DNA from: Rhodoferax ferrireducens T118
GTDB taxonomy: Bacteria; Pseudomonadota; Gammaproteobacteria; Burkholderiales; Burkholderiaceae_C
Direction: 5' to 3'
Length of the DNA: 64,000 bases
Assembly: GCF_000013605.1 (NCBI RefSeq)
Contig: NC_007908.1
Coordinates: 124,001-188,000 of the forward strand
Positions 52,068 through 60,048 of the stretch are shown piece after piece. The position numbers and the translations under genes were made by a program. Position 1 is the first letter of the stretch. Each line of letters opens with the position of its first letter. The notes under the pieces were generated by a model, which saw only the letters and a list, made by a program, of their open reading frames with translations, ran no database searches and was not told where the DNA came from.

Positions 52068-52676
52068 ATGGGCGCGGTGCCGGTCATCCTCGCCATCATT
52101 GTCGGGCTGCCGCTACTGTTGCTTGCCCTGCCCATTGACCTTGCGTTTCGGGTTGAAGGCATCGAGACCTTCAATGGGCAAATCGCGATCCGCTGGATGT
52201 TCGGCTTGGTGCGTTTTCGCGTTCGGATTCCCGGCGTCAACAAGTCATCACGGGCGCCGAAAGTCGCGCCGCAAGCCACCAAGGTGCGAGTGAAACCCGA
52301 CAAACGAAGCGGCCGTCCTAACGTTCTTGCCGTGCTCCGGCAAGCGGCGTTTCGCCGCCGGGTCTACCGCCTGGCCACCGACCTTGTCCGTGCCGCCCAT
52401 CTGCACCGACTTCATCTGCGCATGCGGCTGGGTCTGGGCGATCCGGCAGACACCGGTCGTCTGTGGGCGCTTGTGGGGCCACTGAATGCAGTGGCGCAGA
52501 ACCTGCGCAACGCGGACGTGCAGATTGAGGCGGAGTACCTGGACCCGGTGTTCGAGTTCCAGGCTCGCGGCCGCTTGTTGCTGGTTCCACTGCAATTCCT
52601 GATCCTGGCCATCGGCTTCGCACTGTCGCCGGCGTCGATCCGGGCCTGGCGCACCCTGAAGGGCCGCCATGCTTGA
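52068..52676 (+). CDS. DUF2953 membrane protein (YtfI-like)
   Basis: 202 residues: an N-terminal membrane segment (VILAIIVGLPLLLLALPIDL), a DUF2953-type core (LHLRMRLGLGDPADTGRLWA), and a C-terminal hydrophobic segment (LVPLQFLILAIGFALSPA). DUF2953 pairs with GerW/YtfJ in Firmicutes, and the pairing is kept here. Function not known. It overlaps the next small gene by 8 bp. Confidence 0.8.
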   Translation: MGAVPVILAIIVGLPLLLLALPIDLAFRVEGIETFNGQIAIRWMFGLVRFRVRIPGVNKSSRAPKVAPQATKVRVKPDKRSGRPNVLAVLRQAAFRRRVYRLATDLVRAAHLHRLHLRMRLGLGDPADTGRLWALVGPLNAVAQNLRNADVQIEAEYLDPVFEFQARGRLLLVPLQFLILAIGFALSPASIRAWRTLKGRHA

Positions 52677-52950
52677 GCGCACCCGCCACACCGAGACCGT
52701 GCGCGCGGGTACACCCGTCACCCATGGGGCTGTGATGCTGCTGCCCATCGAGCGTGTTGTGTTGCACTCGGGTCGAGGGGATGACAGGGGCAGCACGCGC
52801 GTGTGGTTCTCGGCCATCAAGGAGCCGTACGCGCTGATCGTGCGAGATGCGGGCGGCCTGTGGGCCATCGACACGGACGCCGCGGCGGTCTCGCTCGAAG
52901 CGCTTCGCCAGAGAGTCCCGGAACTCGACACCGTGCTGGCGGCCATGTGA
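52669..52950 (+). CDS. Small protein of the GerW-DUF2953 unit, unknown function
   Basis: 93 residues, MLERTRHTETVRAGTPVTHG, no family recognised. It has two beta-rich stretches (PIERVVLHSGRGDDRG; IKEPYALIVRDAGG) and a basic N-terminus. No signal peptide is evident. It overlaps the DUF2953 gene by 8 bp, and so is probably translated from the same message. Not a shadow of another gene, since codon structure continues from the preceding operon. Confidence 0.55.
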   Translation: MLERTRHTETVRAGTPVTHGAVMLLPIERVVLHSGRGDDRGSTRVWFSAIKEPYALIVRDAGGLWAIDTDAAAVSLEALRQRVPELDTVLAAM

Positions 52951-52989
52951 GTTTCTCGGGTTTGAGGCGTCGTGACCGACCACTGGTCG

Positions 52990-53093
52990 AAGCCACTGGC
53001 ACCCCCATGGTCAACATGCGCGTCTGGATTCACGACGTGCCCAAGGAAAGCTGGGGCATTGCTGGCGTTAGCGCGGAAAACCTTGGGCGTTGA
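52990..53093 (+). pseudogene. Tautomerase-like 3' fragment
   Basis: The C-terminal peptide MVNMRVWIHDVPKESWGIAG, then VSAENLGR, resembles the end of 4-oxalocrotonate-tautomerase-type proteins (the V-IHD-P-ENWGIGG pattern). No N-terminus with the catalytic Pro is present. Nothing else supports a gene here. Confidence 0.4.
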
Positions 53094-53106
53094 TTTTATT
53101 AAGGTA

Positions 53107-53151
53107 AATCTGGCTGTAGCCCCCGTCTTATCTGCATGAGTAGCTATTAAA
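53107..53151 (-). repeat. Comamonadaceae-type intergenic repeat, copy 5
   Basis: On the minus strand TTTTTAATAGCTACTCATGC, then GACGGGGGCTACAGCC. Partial copy within the 449-bp gap (52951-53399), which otherwise holds only the tautomerase-like remnant and, at its right end, the promoter and operator of the kinase-MarR pair. Confidence 0.65.
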
Positions 53152-53337
53152 AATGAAGTGACTGGCGATGGTGCCGATACCTCCAAGGAGGTGGCATCGA
53201 GCTGTCGCTTGGCCTGTTCGCGCTATTGCTTCGGGCGGGGCTCAAATGCCGCTGGCCAACGCGAAAATGGTCGGCATGGCAACTTCAAGGGCTGCTTGGG
53301 AGCGGGATGGGGACCCGCATTGCAGCGGGAGCTGCCG

Positions 53338-53366
53338 TTCACCGTCAATCATAAAGATGATATATA
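53338..53366 (+). promoter_or_regulatory. Predicted promoter of the kinase-marR pair
   Basis: TTCACC and TATATA are separated by 17 bp. The operator-like palindrome at 53364-53383 begins inside the -10 region, where a repressor would block RNA polymerase. Confidence 0.45.
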
Positions 53367-53383
53367 CTTGATTACACAAGTAT
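53364..53383. promoter_or_regulatory. MarR-type operator palindrome
   Basis: ATACTTGATTACACAAGTAT is a perfect dyad with 7-bp arms (ATACTTG / CAAGTAT) and 6-bp spacer, 17 bp before the kinase start codon. It is a likely autoregulatory site of the downstream MarR protein. Confidence 0.55.
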
Positions 53384-53399
53384 TATTCAACTTAATGAA

Positions 53400-53918
53400 A
53401 TGACAAATTCCCAAACCGTTCATCTAATCTATGGCGCAACCGCCGCCGGGAAATCTACCTACGCGAAGGCCCTTGCTACTGAAAAAAACGCTGTTCGTTT
53501 TGCTATCGATGATTGGATGCATTCCTTGTACGGTCAAGATAAGCCCGAAGCGATGAGCATGGAGTGGGTTATGTCGCGCGTGGCTCGATGTCAGTCGAGA
53601 ATTTGGACCACCTGCTTGCAAATTCTCGCCACAGGAACAGATGTGGTGCTGGAGTTAGGTCTGCTGCGGGAACAAGTCCGCGATCGTATGCAGGCCATGG
53701 TCGAAGAGGCTGGTCATCAAGCCTCGTTCAGTTTCGTCGATGCAGACCTTCAGGTTCGCAAGCAGCGCGTACTGCACAGAAATATGGAAAAAGGGGACAC
53801 CTATTCTTTCAACGTAACGCCAGCCATGTTCGATGCCATGGAGAGGTATTTCGAGCGCCCATCGCAAGCAGAACTAGGTCGGTCACTCGTTATCGCCGAG
53901 GACATCAAACATGGGTAA
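53400..53918 (+). CDS. P-loop kinase-like ATPase (AAA_33/zeta-like)
   Basis: 172 residues. Walker A is IYGATAAGKSTYAKALA, an RFAIDDWMHSLYGQ acidic patch follows, then VVLELGLLREQVRD and VDADLQVRKQRVLHRN. The set resembles AAA_33-type small kinases (also near gluconate and zeta-toxin kinases). Possible substrates are small metabolites or aminoglycosides. It overlaps the marR gene by 8 bp, so the two are co-transcribed from the operator-bearing promoter. The DNA here is less GC-rich than the neighbouring operons. Confidence 0.75.
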   Translation: MTNSQTVHLIYGATAAGKSTYAKALATEKNAVRFAIDDWMHSLYGQDKPEAMSMEWVMSRVARCQSRIWTTCLQILATGTDVVLELGLLREQVRDRMQAMVEEAGHQASFSFVDADLQVRKQRVLHRNMEKGDTYSFNVTPAMFDAMERYFERPSQAELGRSLVIAEDIKHG

Positions 53919-54387
53919 GCCAACAAACGTCAAATTCACAACCAAGAATTCAAGTGAAAGTCTTGAATTTTGCTTGCGACTGACACGCGCCTATGCGACT
54001 CTGACACGCCGACTGGACAATGCGCTTTCCAACTTGCATGGACTGAGCTTTAGCGATTTCATGATTTTGTATTACCTCGACCGCGCACCGGATTCCAGAC
54101 TGCGGCGAATTGACTTGGCGGAGCGTTTAGGTGTTACGGCGTCGGGTGTTACGCGAAGTCTATTGCCCATGGAAAAACTGGGGTTGGTATCACGACAACC
54201 TGACCCCAGAGATGCCAGGGTTGGTTATGCGTCATTGACGGATGCTGGTCAGCAACTTCTGAAATATGCGCTGGCGTCCATTGAACCAATCGCCAAAGAA
54301 GCAATTCAGAAGGTGCCTGCGGAGCAAATTGGCCCGTTCTTGTTGGTGCTGGGTGAGCTTGCTGGCATCAATCTCTCGAACAATTAG
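53911..54387 (+). CDS. MarR-family transcriptional regulator
   Basis: 158 residues. The winged helix is visible in LSFSDFMILYYLDRAPDSRL, ERLGVTASGVTRSLLPMEKL and the wing LVSRQPDPRDARVGYASLTD. It probably represses its own two-gene unit by binding the 53364-53383 palindrome; the inducer is not known. The 268-bp gap that follows (54388-54655) shows only the HicA promoter. Confidence 0.92.
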   Translation: MGKPTNVKFTTKNSSESLEFCLRLTRAYATLTRRLDNALSNLHGLSFSDFMILYYLDRAPDSRLRRIDLAERLGVTASGVTRSLLPMEKLGLVSRQPDPRDARVGYASLTDAGQQLLKYALASIEPIAKEAIQKVPAEQIGPFLLVLGELAGINLSNN

Positions 54388-54620
54388 TGCCAATATTTCC
54401 GCAAAACTGAATGACAGCAATGTGTCTTAAACGGGCCTAGAAAAGCTGAATTCATTTTCCGTTTTTGAGGCCTTTAGCATCGCTTGACGAGAAATTTTCT
54501 CAGGCGCGACATCCATTGGGCAAGGGCCTTCACGCAATGTGAATGCACCAGGTACCGAAAGAGGTGCAAGACATGAGGGAGGGCATGAAGCATCCCTCTG
54601 CCTTTATCATGGTTTCATGC

Positions 54621-54648
54621 TTGCACTTTCTAAAGATAATGCTATCAT
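54621..54648 (+). promoter_or_regulatory. Predicted promoter of hicAB
   Basis: TTGCAC and TATCAT are separated by 16 bp, about 8 bp upstream of the HicA start codon. Confidence 0.4.
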
Positions 54649-54655
54649 CTTGCCG

Positions 54656-54910
54656 ATGAACAGCAAGCACCGCAAAACCCTTGAAGCCCTACTGGCTGAT
54701 CCCGTCAACGGCAATATCGAATGGGCACGTATTGAAGCGTTGCTGGTCGCGCTGGGGTGCCGCGTGATTGAAGGGCCGGGTTCAGCCGTGACGTTTGAAC
54801 ACAATGGCCGCAGAGCCAATTTTCACCGCCCGCACCCCGCAAAAGAGGCATTGAGGTATCGCGTCAAGGCGGCACGGGAATTCATAGAAAAAATTGGAGC
54901 GTCAACATGA
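54656..54910 (+). CDS. hicA: HicA-family mRNA interferase toxin
   Basis: 84 residues from ATG 54656 (MNSKHRKTLEALLADPVNGN). The dsRBD-like HicA fold has its catalytic histidine in ANFHRPHPAKEAL, and GCRVIEGPGSAVTFEHNG precedes it. HicA cleaves mRNA until bound by HicB. An upstream open frame to 54539 crosses the promoter and is rejected. It overlaps hicB by 4 bp in toxin-antitoxin order. Confidence 0.88.
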   Translation: MNSKHRKTLEALLADPVNGNIEWARIEALLVALGCRVIEGPGSAVTFEHNGRRANFHRPHPAKEALRYRVKAAREFIEKIGAST

Positions 54911-55242
54911 ACAAAATGACCTACAAGGGCTATACGGCTCAAATGGAGTTTGATACGGAAGACAAAATCATTGTGGGCCGTGTGATCGACATTGACGACA
55001 TCATCACGTTTCATGGTGCATCGGTGGTTGAGTTTGAGAAGGCGATGCAAACGGCCATCGATGGCTACCTTTTCGCTTGTGAGCAACTGGGCCAAAGCGC
55101 AGAAAAGCCCGCCAGTGGTCGCTTGATGCTGCGCATTGACCCTGCCGTTCATGCGGCCGCAGCCAAAGCCAGCGCACGCAGCGGCCAAAGCCTGAACAAG
55201 TGGGCTGAAAAAGCTTTAAACCAGGCCGCGCACGCGGGATAG
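54907..55242 (+). CDS. hicB: HicB-family antitoxin
   Basis: 111 residues. The N-terminal RNase-H-like pseudo-nuclease domain (YKGYTAQMEFDTEDKIIVGR, VIDIDDIITFHG) binds the toxin; the C-terminal ribbon-helix-helix (RLMLRIDPAVHAAAAKASAR, then SGQSLNKWAEKALNQAA) binds DNA. Autoregulation of the 54621 promoter is likely. The unit is convergent with the flavoenzyme gene at 55328. Confidence 0.9.
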   Translation: MNKMTYKGYTAQMEFDTEDKIIVGRVIDIDDIITFHGASVVEFEKAMQTAIDGYLFACEQLGQSAEKPASGRLMLRIDPAVHAAAAKASARSGQSLNKWAEKALNQAAHAG

Positions 55243-55327
55243 GCCTCGTCGACGATGGCTGCGATGCAGCTTCCATTCACCATCTGGGCCCTGCCGAACT
55301 GAACCCCCCGCGCGCCATCACGGCAAA

Positions 55328-56782
55328 CTAAGCACCCGGCCCGCAATCCATACAACGCTCTATCACCGGCGGGCCGATACGCAGCTTGTGGTTGAGATCC
55401 CGCAGGGCGGTGCGCAAGCCTTCTTCAATCACCGGGTGATAGAAGGGCATCTCCAGCATGCCTGACACGGTCATGCGCTGTTGCGCCGCCCAGGCCAGCA
55501 GATGCCCGGTGTGCTCGGCGGCGGGGCCGAACATTTCCGCCCCCAGGAACAAGCCGCTGCCATGCTCGCCGTAGACTTTCAGAATCCCCTTGTTGCGCAG
55601 CATGACCCGACTGCGCCCCTGGTCCTCAAAGGACACAAGTCCCTCTGCGAAGCGATCCTTGAATTGCTGGTTGAGCTGTTTCAGGTTGAAACCCACCGAC
55701 GCGATTTGAGGATCGGTGAAGACCACCGCCAGGGGCGTGCGGCGCAAGCCGGGTTGGATATCGGGATAACGCCCGGCATTCTCGCCCGCGATGCGACCCT
55801 GGTCGGCGGCTTCGTGCAGCAGGGGGATGTCGTTGCTGGCGTCGCCGGCAATAAAGATCGCGCTGCTGCCGCACTGCTGGGTGAAACGGTCAAATACCGG
55901 CACGCCGCGCTCGTTCAGCTGCAAGCCGGTGTTTTCCAGCACCAGCCCGGCGAGATTGGGCGTCCGACCCGCCGCCGCCAGCACATACTCAAACGGCTCG
56001 GTTTGCCAGGCCCCGTCCCGATGAAGGTAATGGACTTCGACCCCGCCAGCCCATTCTTTGACTGACTTCACCTGAGCCGACGCATCCAGATAGAACTCTT
56101 CGTTAAGAACCTTGTTGGCGTAGTCCCGAATGGCCGGGTCTCGAATGCCGGCAATACCGCCGCCGACGCCGAACACCTTGACCTTCACGCCCAGGCGGCT
56201 CATGGCCTGGGCCAGTTCCATCCCCAGTATGCCGGGGCCGAACACCGCCAGACTGGTTGGCAAGGTGGGCAAGTCAAAGACGCTTTCATTGGTGAGCAGG
56301 TGCGCGCTCAGTCCTTTGAGCACCGGCGGCAGCATGGGAATGCTGCCGGTGGCGATGACGACGCGCTGGGCGTGAATCAACTGGCCGTGTTCGGTCACCA
56401 GGGTATTGGCATCCTGAAAGCTGACCTTTGCTTTTAGGCGGTCACACGGCGGAATGGCTTCAACCGTCTCCAGCACGAATCCGACAAAACGGTTGCGTTC
56501 GCGCTGCACGCGCGCCATGACGGCCGCGCCGTCAATGGTGATGTCTTTCACCTGCACCCCGAACGCTTCGGTATGCCGAGCCTGATGAGCCGCCTCTGCG
56601 GCGGCAATCAGCAGTTTGCTGGGCATGCAGCCCACACGGGCGCAAGTCGTCCCGTAGACGTCGCCTTCAATCAGCAAGACGGAATCCGTATGGGCGCGGG
56701 CGGCCCGGTAGGCGCCCATGCCGGCGGTACCGGCACCTATAACGGCGACATTGACGTGAATGGGTTTCATGTCGTTCAGCAT
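55328..56782 (-). CDS. Dihydrolipoamide dehydrogenase-like class I flavoprotein disulfide reductase
   Basis: 484 residues from ATG 56782 behind a GGGGGA site; ATG 56770 is the next option. FAD motif VAVIGAGTAGMGAYRAARAH, redox disulfide in GTTCARVGCMPSKLL (CxxxxC), NADH motif AVFGPGILGMELAQAMSRLG, and the second FAD site IFIAGDASNDIPLLHEAADQ. The C-terminal dimerisation domain has HPVIEEGLR in place of the usual HPTxSE. So a dihydrolipoamide dehydrogenase-like enzyme of the STH/Lpd/MerA group, not coupled to a 2-oxoacid dehydrogenase operon. Substrate uncertain. Confidence 0.85.
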   Translation of the reverse strand: MLNDMKPIHVNVAVIGAGTAGMGAYRAARAHTDSVLLIEGDVYGTTCARVGCMPSKLLIAAAEAAHQARHTEAFGVQVKDITIDGAAVMARVQRERNRFVGFVLETVEAIPPCDRLKAKVSFQDANTLVTEHGQLIHAQRVVIATGSIPMLPPVLKGLSAHLLTNESVFDLPTLPTSLAVFGPGILGMELAQAMSRLGVKVKVFGVGGGIAGIRDPAIRDYANKVLNEEFYLDASAQVKSVKEWAGGVEVHYLHRDGAWQTEPFEYVLAAAGRTPNLAGLVLENTGLQLNERGVPVFDRFTQQCGSSAIFIAGDASNDIPLLHEAADQGRIAGENAGRYPDIQPGLRRTPLAVVFTDPQIASVGFNLKQLNQQFKDRFAEGLVSFEDQGRSRVMLRNKGILKVYGEHGSGLFLGAEMFGPAAEHTGHLLAWAAQQRMTVSGMLEMPFYHPVIEEGLRTALRDLNHKLRIGPPVIERCMDCGPGA

Positions 56783-56850
56783 GGTTTCCCCCGGGGTTCG
56801 TGTTGCGGTTCTTGAACTGCTGCAATGTAGGCCTCCCGGTGTGATGAGTC

Positions 56851-56866
56851 TGTTCGCTAGCGAACA
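56851..56866. promoter_or_regulatory. 16-bp perfect palindrome
   Basis: TGTTCGCTAGCGAACA lies in the divergent region between the flavoenzyme gene (68 bp from its start) and the small gene at 56982. Such perfect dyads usually bind TetR-like or related dimeric regulators; no regulator gene is adjacent. Confidence 0.45.
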
Positions 56867-56981
56867 AAGTTCAAAGTCAGCCAGCCACAGTTGAGGTTTT
56901 GGCTTGCAGGCTGCCTCTACTTCCAGTAATGTGAGAACTCATCGGAAAACGCTTTTGCTTATCCACTGCAAGGAGATCACC

Positions 56982-57188
56982 ATGAAACACAGTCCAAACC
57001 CGCGTGACAAACAGGCACCGCATACCGGCAAGGTCGAAAACGACAGCAACAAGCAGGGTGAGCAAGCGCCCACGCAGTTGAATCAGGGCCAGCGCACGCC
57101 GGACAGCCGCAGCGACCGCGAGTCGCACGTGGGCGGCAGCAATCAGTCGCAGTCGCGGCGCGGGCCGGTGGGAACGCCCAAGCGCTGA
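56982..57188 (+). CDS. Small hydrophilic disordered protein
   Basis: 68 residues from ATG 56982, preceded by a near-ideal AAGGAG site eight bases away. The sequence (MKHSPNPRDKQAPHTGKVEN, DRESHVGGSNQSQSRRGPVG) is rich in Gln, Ser, Arg, Asp and Gly with no aromatic or hydrophobic core, as in KGG-like stress peptides. No family is recognised. The strong ribosome site argues for a real gene. It is divergent from the flavoenzyme gene and convergent with phnE. Confidence 0.6.
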   Translation: MKHSPNPRDKQAPHTGKVENDSNKQGEQAPTQLNQGQRTPDSRSDRESHVGGSNQSQSRRGPVGTPKR

Positions 57189-57201
57189 CCCCCGCAATAT
57201 T

Positions 57202-58005
57202 TCAGATTAACGATTTGCGAATCCGCGCGGAGATCACATCAATCACCGTCACCGTCACGATGATGATGATCATCACGGCGCAGGTTTCGGCGTATTGAAA
57301 GCCGCGAATGATTTCCCACAGAATGACACCAATGCCGCCGGCACCGACCATGCCCACCACCGAGGCGGAGCGCACATTCGATTCAAACCGGTACAGCGAA
57401 TAGGAAATCCACAAGGGCAGCACCTGCGGGATGATGCCGTAGACAATTTCTTCCAGCGCATGGGCACCGGTTGCCCGGATGCCCTCCACCGGCTGGGCGT
57501 CAATCGATTCCACCGCTTCGGAAAACAGTTTGGCCAGAATGCCGGTGGTGTGGACAAACAGGGCCAGCACACCGGCAAAAGGTCCGAGGCCCACGGCCAC
57601 GATGAACAGCATGGCAAACACCATCTCGTTGATGGCGCGCGCCGCGTCCATCAGGCGGCGGATCGGCTGGTGAATCCACCACGGCGTGATATTGACGGAT
57701 GACAGCAAGCCCAGCGGTACGGCAAACACCACGGCCAGCGCCGTGCCCCACAGCGCAATTTCCAGCGTGACGATCATTTCCTGCAGGTACAGCCGCCAGT
57801 CGCCAAATTTTGGCGGAAAGAAATCAAAGGCGTAGGTGGCCATGTTGCCCGCATCGCGCACCAGGTCGAACGGGCGCATATCGGCGCCCCGCCAGGAGCC
57901 GGCCAGCAAGGCCAGCAAAAGGCCCCACGCCAGCAAGCCCAGCAGGTTGGTACGGGGTGTTTGCACCTCAAGAAAATCAGGCCTTGGTTGAGGTGCGGCC
58001 CGCAT
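57202..58005 (-). CDS. phnE: Phosphonate ABC transporter permease PhnE
   Basis: 267 residues. Six membrane segments and the EAA-like motif in [20 protein letters not shown] are visible; [20 protein letters not shown] lies near the end. It forms the channel for phosphonate uptake with PhnC and PhnD. Its start is tied to the phnD stop (1-bp overlap). Last gene of phnC-phnD-phnE. Confidence 0.93.
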   Translation of the reverse strand: MRAAPQPRPDFLEVQTPRTNLLGLLAWGLLLALLAGSWRGADMRPFDLVRDAGNMATYAFDFFPPKFGDWRLYLQEMIVTLEIALWGTALAVVFAVPLGLLSSVNITPWWIHQPIRRLMDAARAINEMVFAMLFIVAVGLGPFAGVLALFVHTTGILAKLFSEAVESIDAQPVEGIRATGAHALEEIVYGIIPQVLPLWISYSLYRFESNVRSASVVGMVGAGGIGVILWEIIRGFQYAETCAVMIIIIVTVTVIDVISARIRKSLI

Positions 58006-58973
58006 TACTGCACCTTGCCCAGCGCAGCCAGTTGTTTGTCGATGTCGGCCAGCTTGCTCTGCTTGTCGGCAGCGGCCAGATTGGCATCGGCTTCAAACTT
58101 GTTGCGCGCCTTGAAGAGTTCAAGCTGGCGAATGGGAATGAGCTGGCCGTTGCTCGATGCCTTGAAGCCCGAGAGCTTGGACAGCTTGAAGAGGTTGTCT
58201 TTTTCCTGCTGGCCGCCTTGGCCATAGGTGTAGAAGAAATCACGCACTTTGGCCTTGGTGGCTTCGGGCAAATCCTTGCGGATCACCAGCGGGTCCAGCG
58301 GGATCAGCGGCGAGGTCCAGATGACGCGGATGTCGTTGAATTTTTCCGGCAGTTTTTCTTTCAGCTTGTCCAGGTTTTCGCTGTTGTTGGTGGCCACGTC
58401 CACCTGCTTGTTGGCCACTGCCAGTGCGTTGGACTCATGGTTGGCGCTGCGCGTGAGCTTGAAGAAAGTCTTGGGGTCAATCTTGTTTTGGGCAAAGACG
58501 TAATAGCTGGGCACCAGGAAGCCCGAGGTGGAGTTGGGGTCGCCGTTGCCGAAGGACAGGTTCTTGCCTTGCTTGAGCATGTCGTCCAGCGATTTGATCG
58601 GGCTGTCCTTGTGCACGATCAGATGCGAGTAGTAGCCCTGCGTGCCATCGGCGTTGACCATTTGCGCAAACACCTCACCACCGGCGCGGTCCACGGCTTC
58701 CATCGCCGACTTGTTGCCAAACCAGGCCACATGGACCTTGTTGAAGCGCATGCCTTCGATGATGCCGGCGTAATCCGGGGCAAAAAAGGCATTGACCTTC
58801 ATGCCGGTCTTTTTGGCCATGCCGTCCAGCACCGGTTGCCAGTCCGATCGCAGGTTCTGGGACGATTCGGTCGAGATGATGCCGAAATTGATTTCCTTCA
58901 ATTCCTGGGCCGACACGGGATGGATGGCAATGAGCGCGGCGCCAGCCAGGCTGGCGAGCAGTTTCTTGATCAT
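58005..58973 (-). CDS. phnD: Phosphonate ABC transporter substrate-binding protein PhnD
   Basis: 322 residues. Signal peptide [20 protein letters not shown] is cleaved after SAQ. The phosphonate-binding fold follows ([80 protein letters not shown]). Binds phosphonates, with 2-aminoethylphosphonate the common ligand of the family, in the periplasm. 41 bp after phnC. Confidence 0.94.
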   Translation of the reverse strand: MIKKLLASLAGAALIAIHPVSAQELKEINFGIISTESSQNLRSDWQPVLDGMAKKTGMKVNAFFAPDYAGIIEGMRFNKVHVAWFGNKSAMEAVDRAGGEVFAQMVNADGTQGYYSHLIVHKDSPIKSLDDMLKQGKNLSFGNGDPNSTSGFLVPSYYVFAQNKIDPKTFFKLTRSANHESNALAVANKQVDVATNNSENLDKLKEKLPEKFNDIRVIWTSPLIPLDPLVIRKDLPEATKAKVRDFFYTYGQGGQQEKDNLFKLSKLSGFKASSNGQLIPIRQLELFKARNKFEADANLAAADKQSKLADIDKQLAALGKVQ

Positions 58974-59014
58974 GGGAATTTCCTTTTGAAGTGTGACAGA
59001 GAGAGAAATCGGAT

Positions 59015-59896
59015 TCAGGCCGCGCTGGCGAGCGGGGCGCGCGCTGCCAGCGCAGCAGGCCAGACCAGGTGCGGCGCAACTGGCTTGTTGTCCTGCAGGC
59101 TGGTGATGTGGTCGCCGAGTGCCAGGATGTCATCGGCGTCGGCGCCATAGAGTTCACGCAGCAAGGTGGGCGTCAGCGCCACCGACGGACCGTCGTACAC
59201 CACGCGCCCCTGGTGCAGGGCGACGGTGCGGGGGCAATACTTGATGGCGACGTTCACCTGGTGCAGCGACACCACCACCGTGCATTGGTCCTCCCGGTTG
59301 ACGCGCGCCAGGATGTCCATGACCTTGCGTGAGGACTCGGGATCGAGCGAGGCAATGGGTTCGTCAGCCAGGATGACCCGGGCGCCCTGCACCATGGCGC
59401 GCGCAATGGCAGCGCGCTGCTGCTGGCCGCCCGACAGGGTCGAGGCGCGCTGGGCGCAACACTCGGCGATGCCGACCCGCCGCAAGGCCTCCACGCCGCG
59501 GGCCACCTCACTGGGCGTGAACCAGCGCAGCAGACTGCGCCACAAAGGCACGCGGTGCAGCGTGCCGGCCAGCACGTTGACGATGACGGGCAGCCGGTCC
59601 ACCAAGTTGAACTGCTGAAAGACGAAGCCAACGCCCGCGCGGGTGCGCCGGATGTCGGCTGCGATTCTTCCGTTCTGCTGCACGGTCTGGCCGTGGATCT
59701 GGATCAGCCCCTGGCCCGCACCGTCCCCGGCCATGAGGCCGGCCATGTGGCGCAGCAGGGTTGACTTGCCGGAGCCGGAGGCGCCAATCAGCGCCACCAT
59801 TTCACCGGCCTTGATATCCAAATGAATGTCGTGCAGCGCTTTGCGACCGCCGCGAAATGTCTTGTTCAGTGCATTGATGCTGATGGCTATGCCCAT
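59015..59896 (-). CDS. phnC: Phosphonate ABC transporter ATP-binding protein PhnC
   Basis: 293 residues. Walker [18 protein letters not shown], signature [16 protein letters not shown], Walker [18 protein letters not shown]. PhnC-type inserts such as [20 protein letters not shown] and [10 protein letters not shown] support the specific assignment. The operon starts here, 40 bp downstream of a Pho-like site. The C-P lyase genes that would use the imported compounds are 31 kb away. Confidence 0.94.
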
Positions 59897-59935
59897 GGTG
59901 ACTCCTGTTCGAAGCGCCTAACTTAACGGCGCAAT

Positions 59936-59953
59936 ATGACAAACACATGTCGG
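59936..59953 (-). promoter_or_regulatory. Pho-like box upstream of phnC
   Basis: On the minus strand CCGACATGTGTTTGTCAT matches the Pho box CTGTCATAWAWCTGTCAY at about 13 of 18 positions, the downstream half being best. It is 40 bp before phnC and 96 bp from the divergent MFS gene. Confidence 0.4.
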
Positions 59954-60048
59954 TTGGGTCGGTTATTTGTTCCAGCGCAGCAAGCGGCTTGAGGGTGCGC
60001 GCCTGCAATGCGGTGAAAATGCAGGTCTCTTTTTACGGCTCTACCCCC

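Noticed and set aside
57810-59150. 446-codon plus-strand frame opposite phnE-phnD
   Set aside because: Antisense to two certain transport genes, with no domains.
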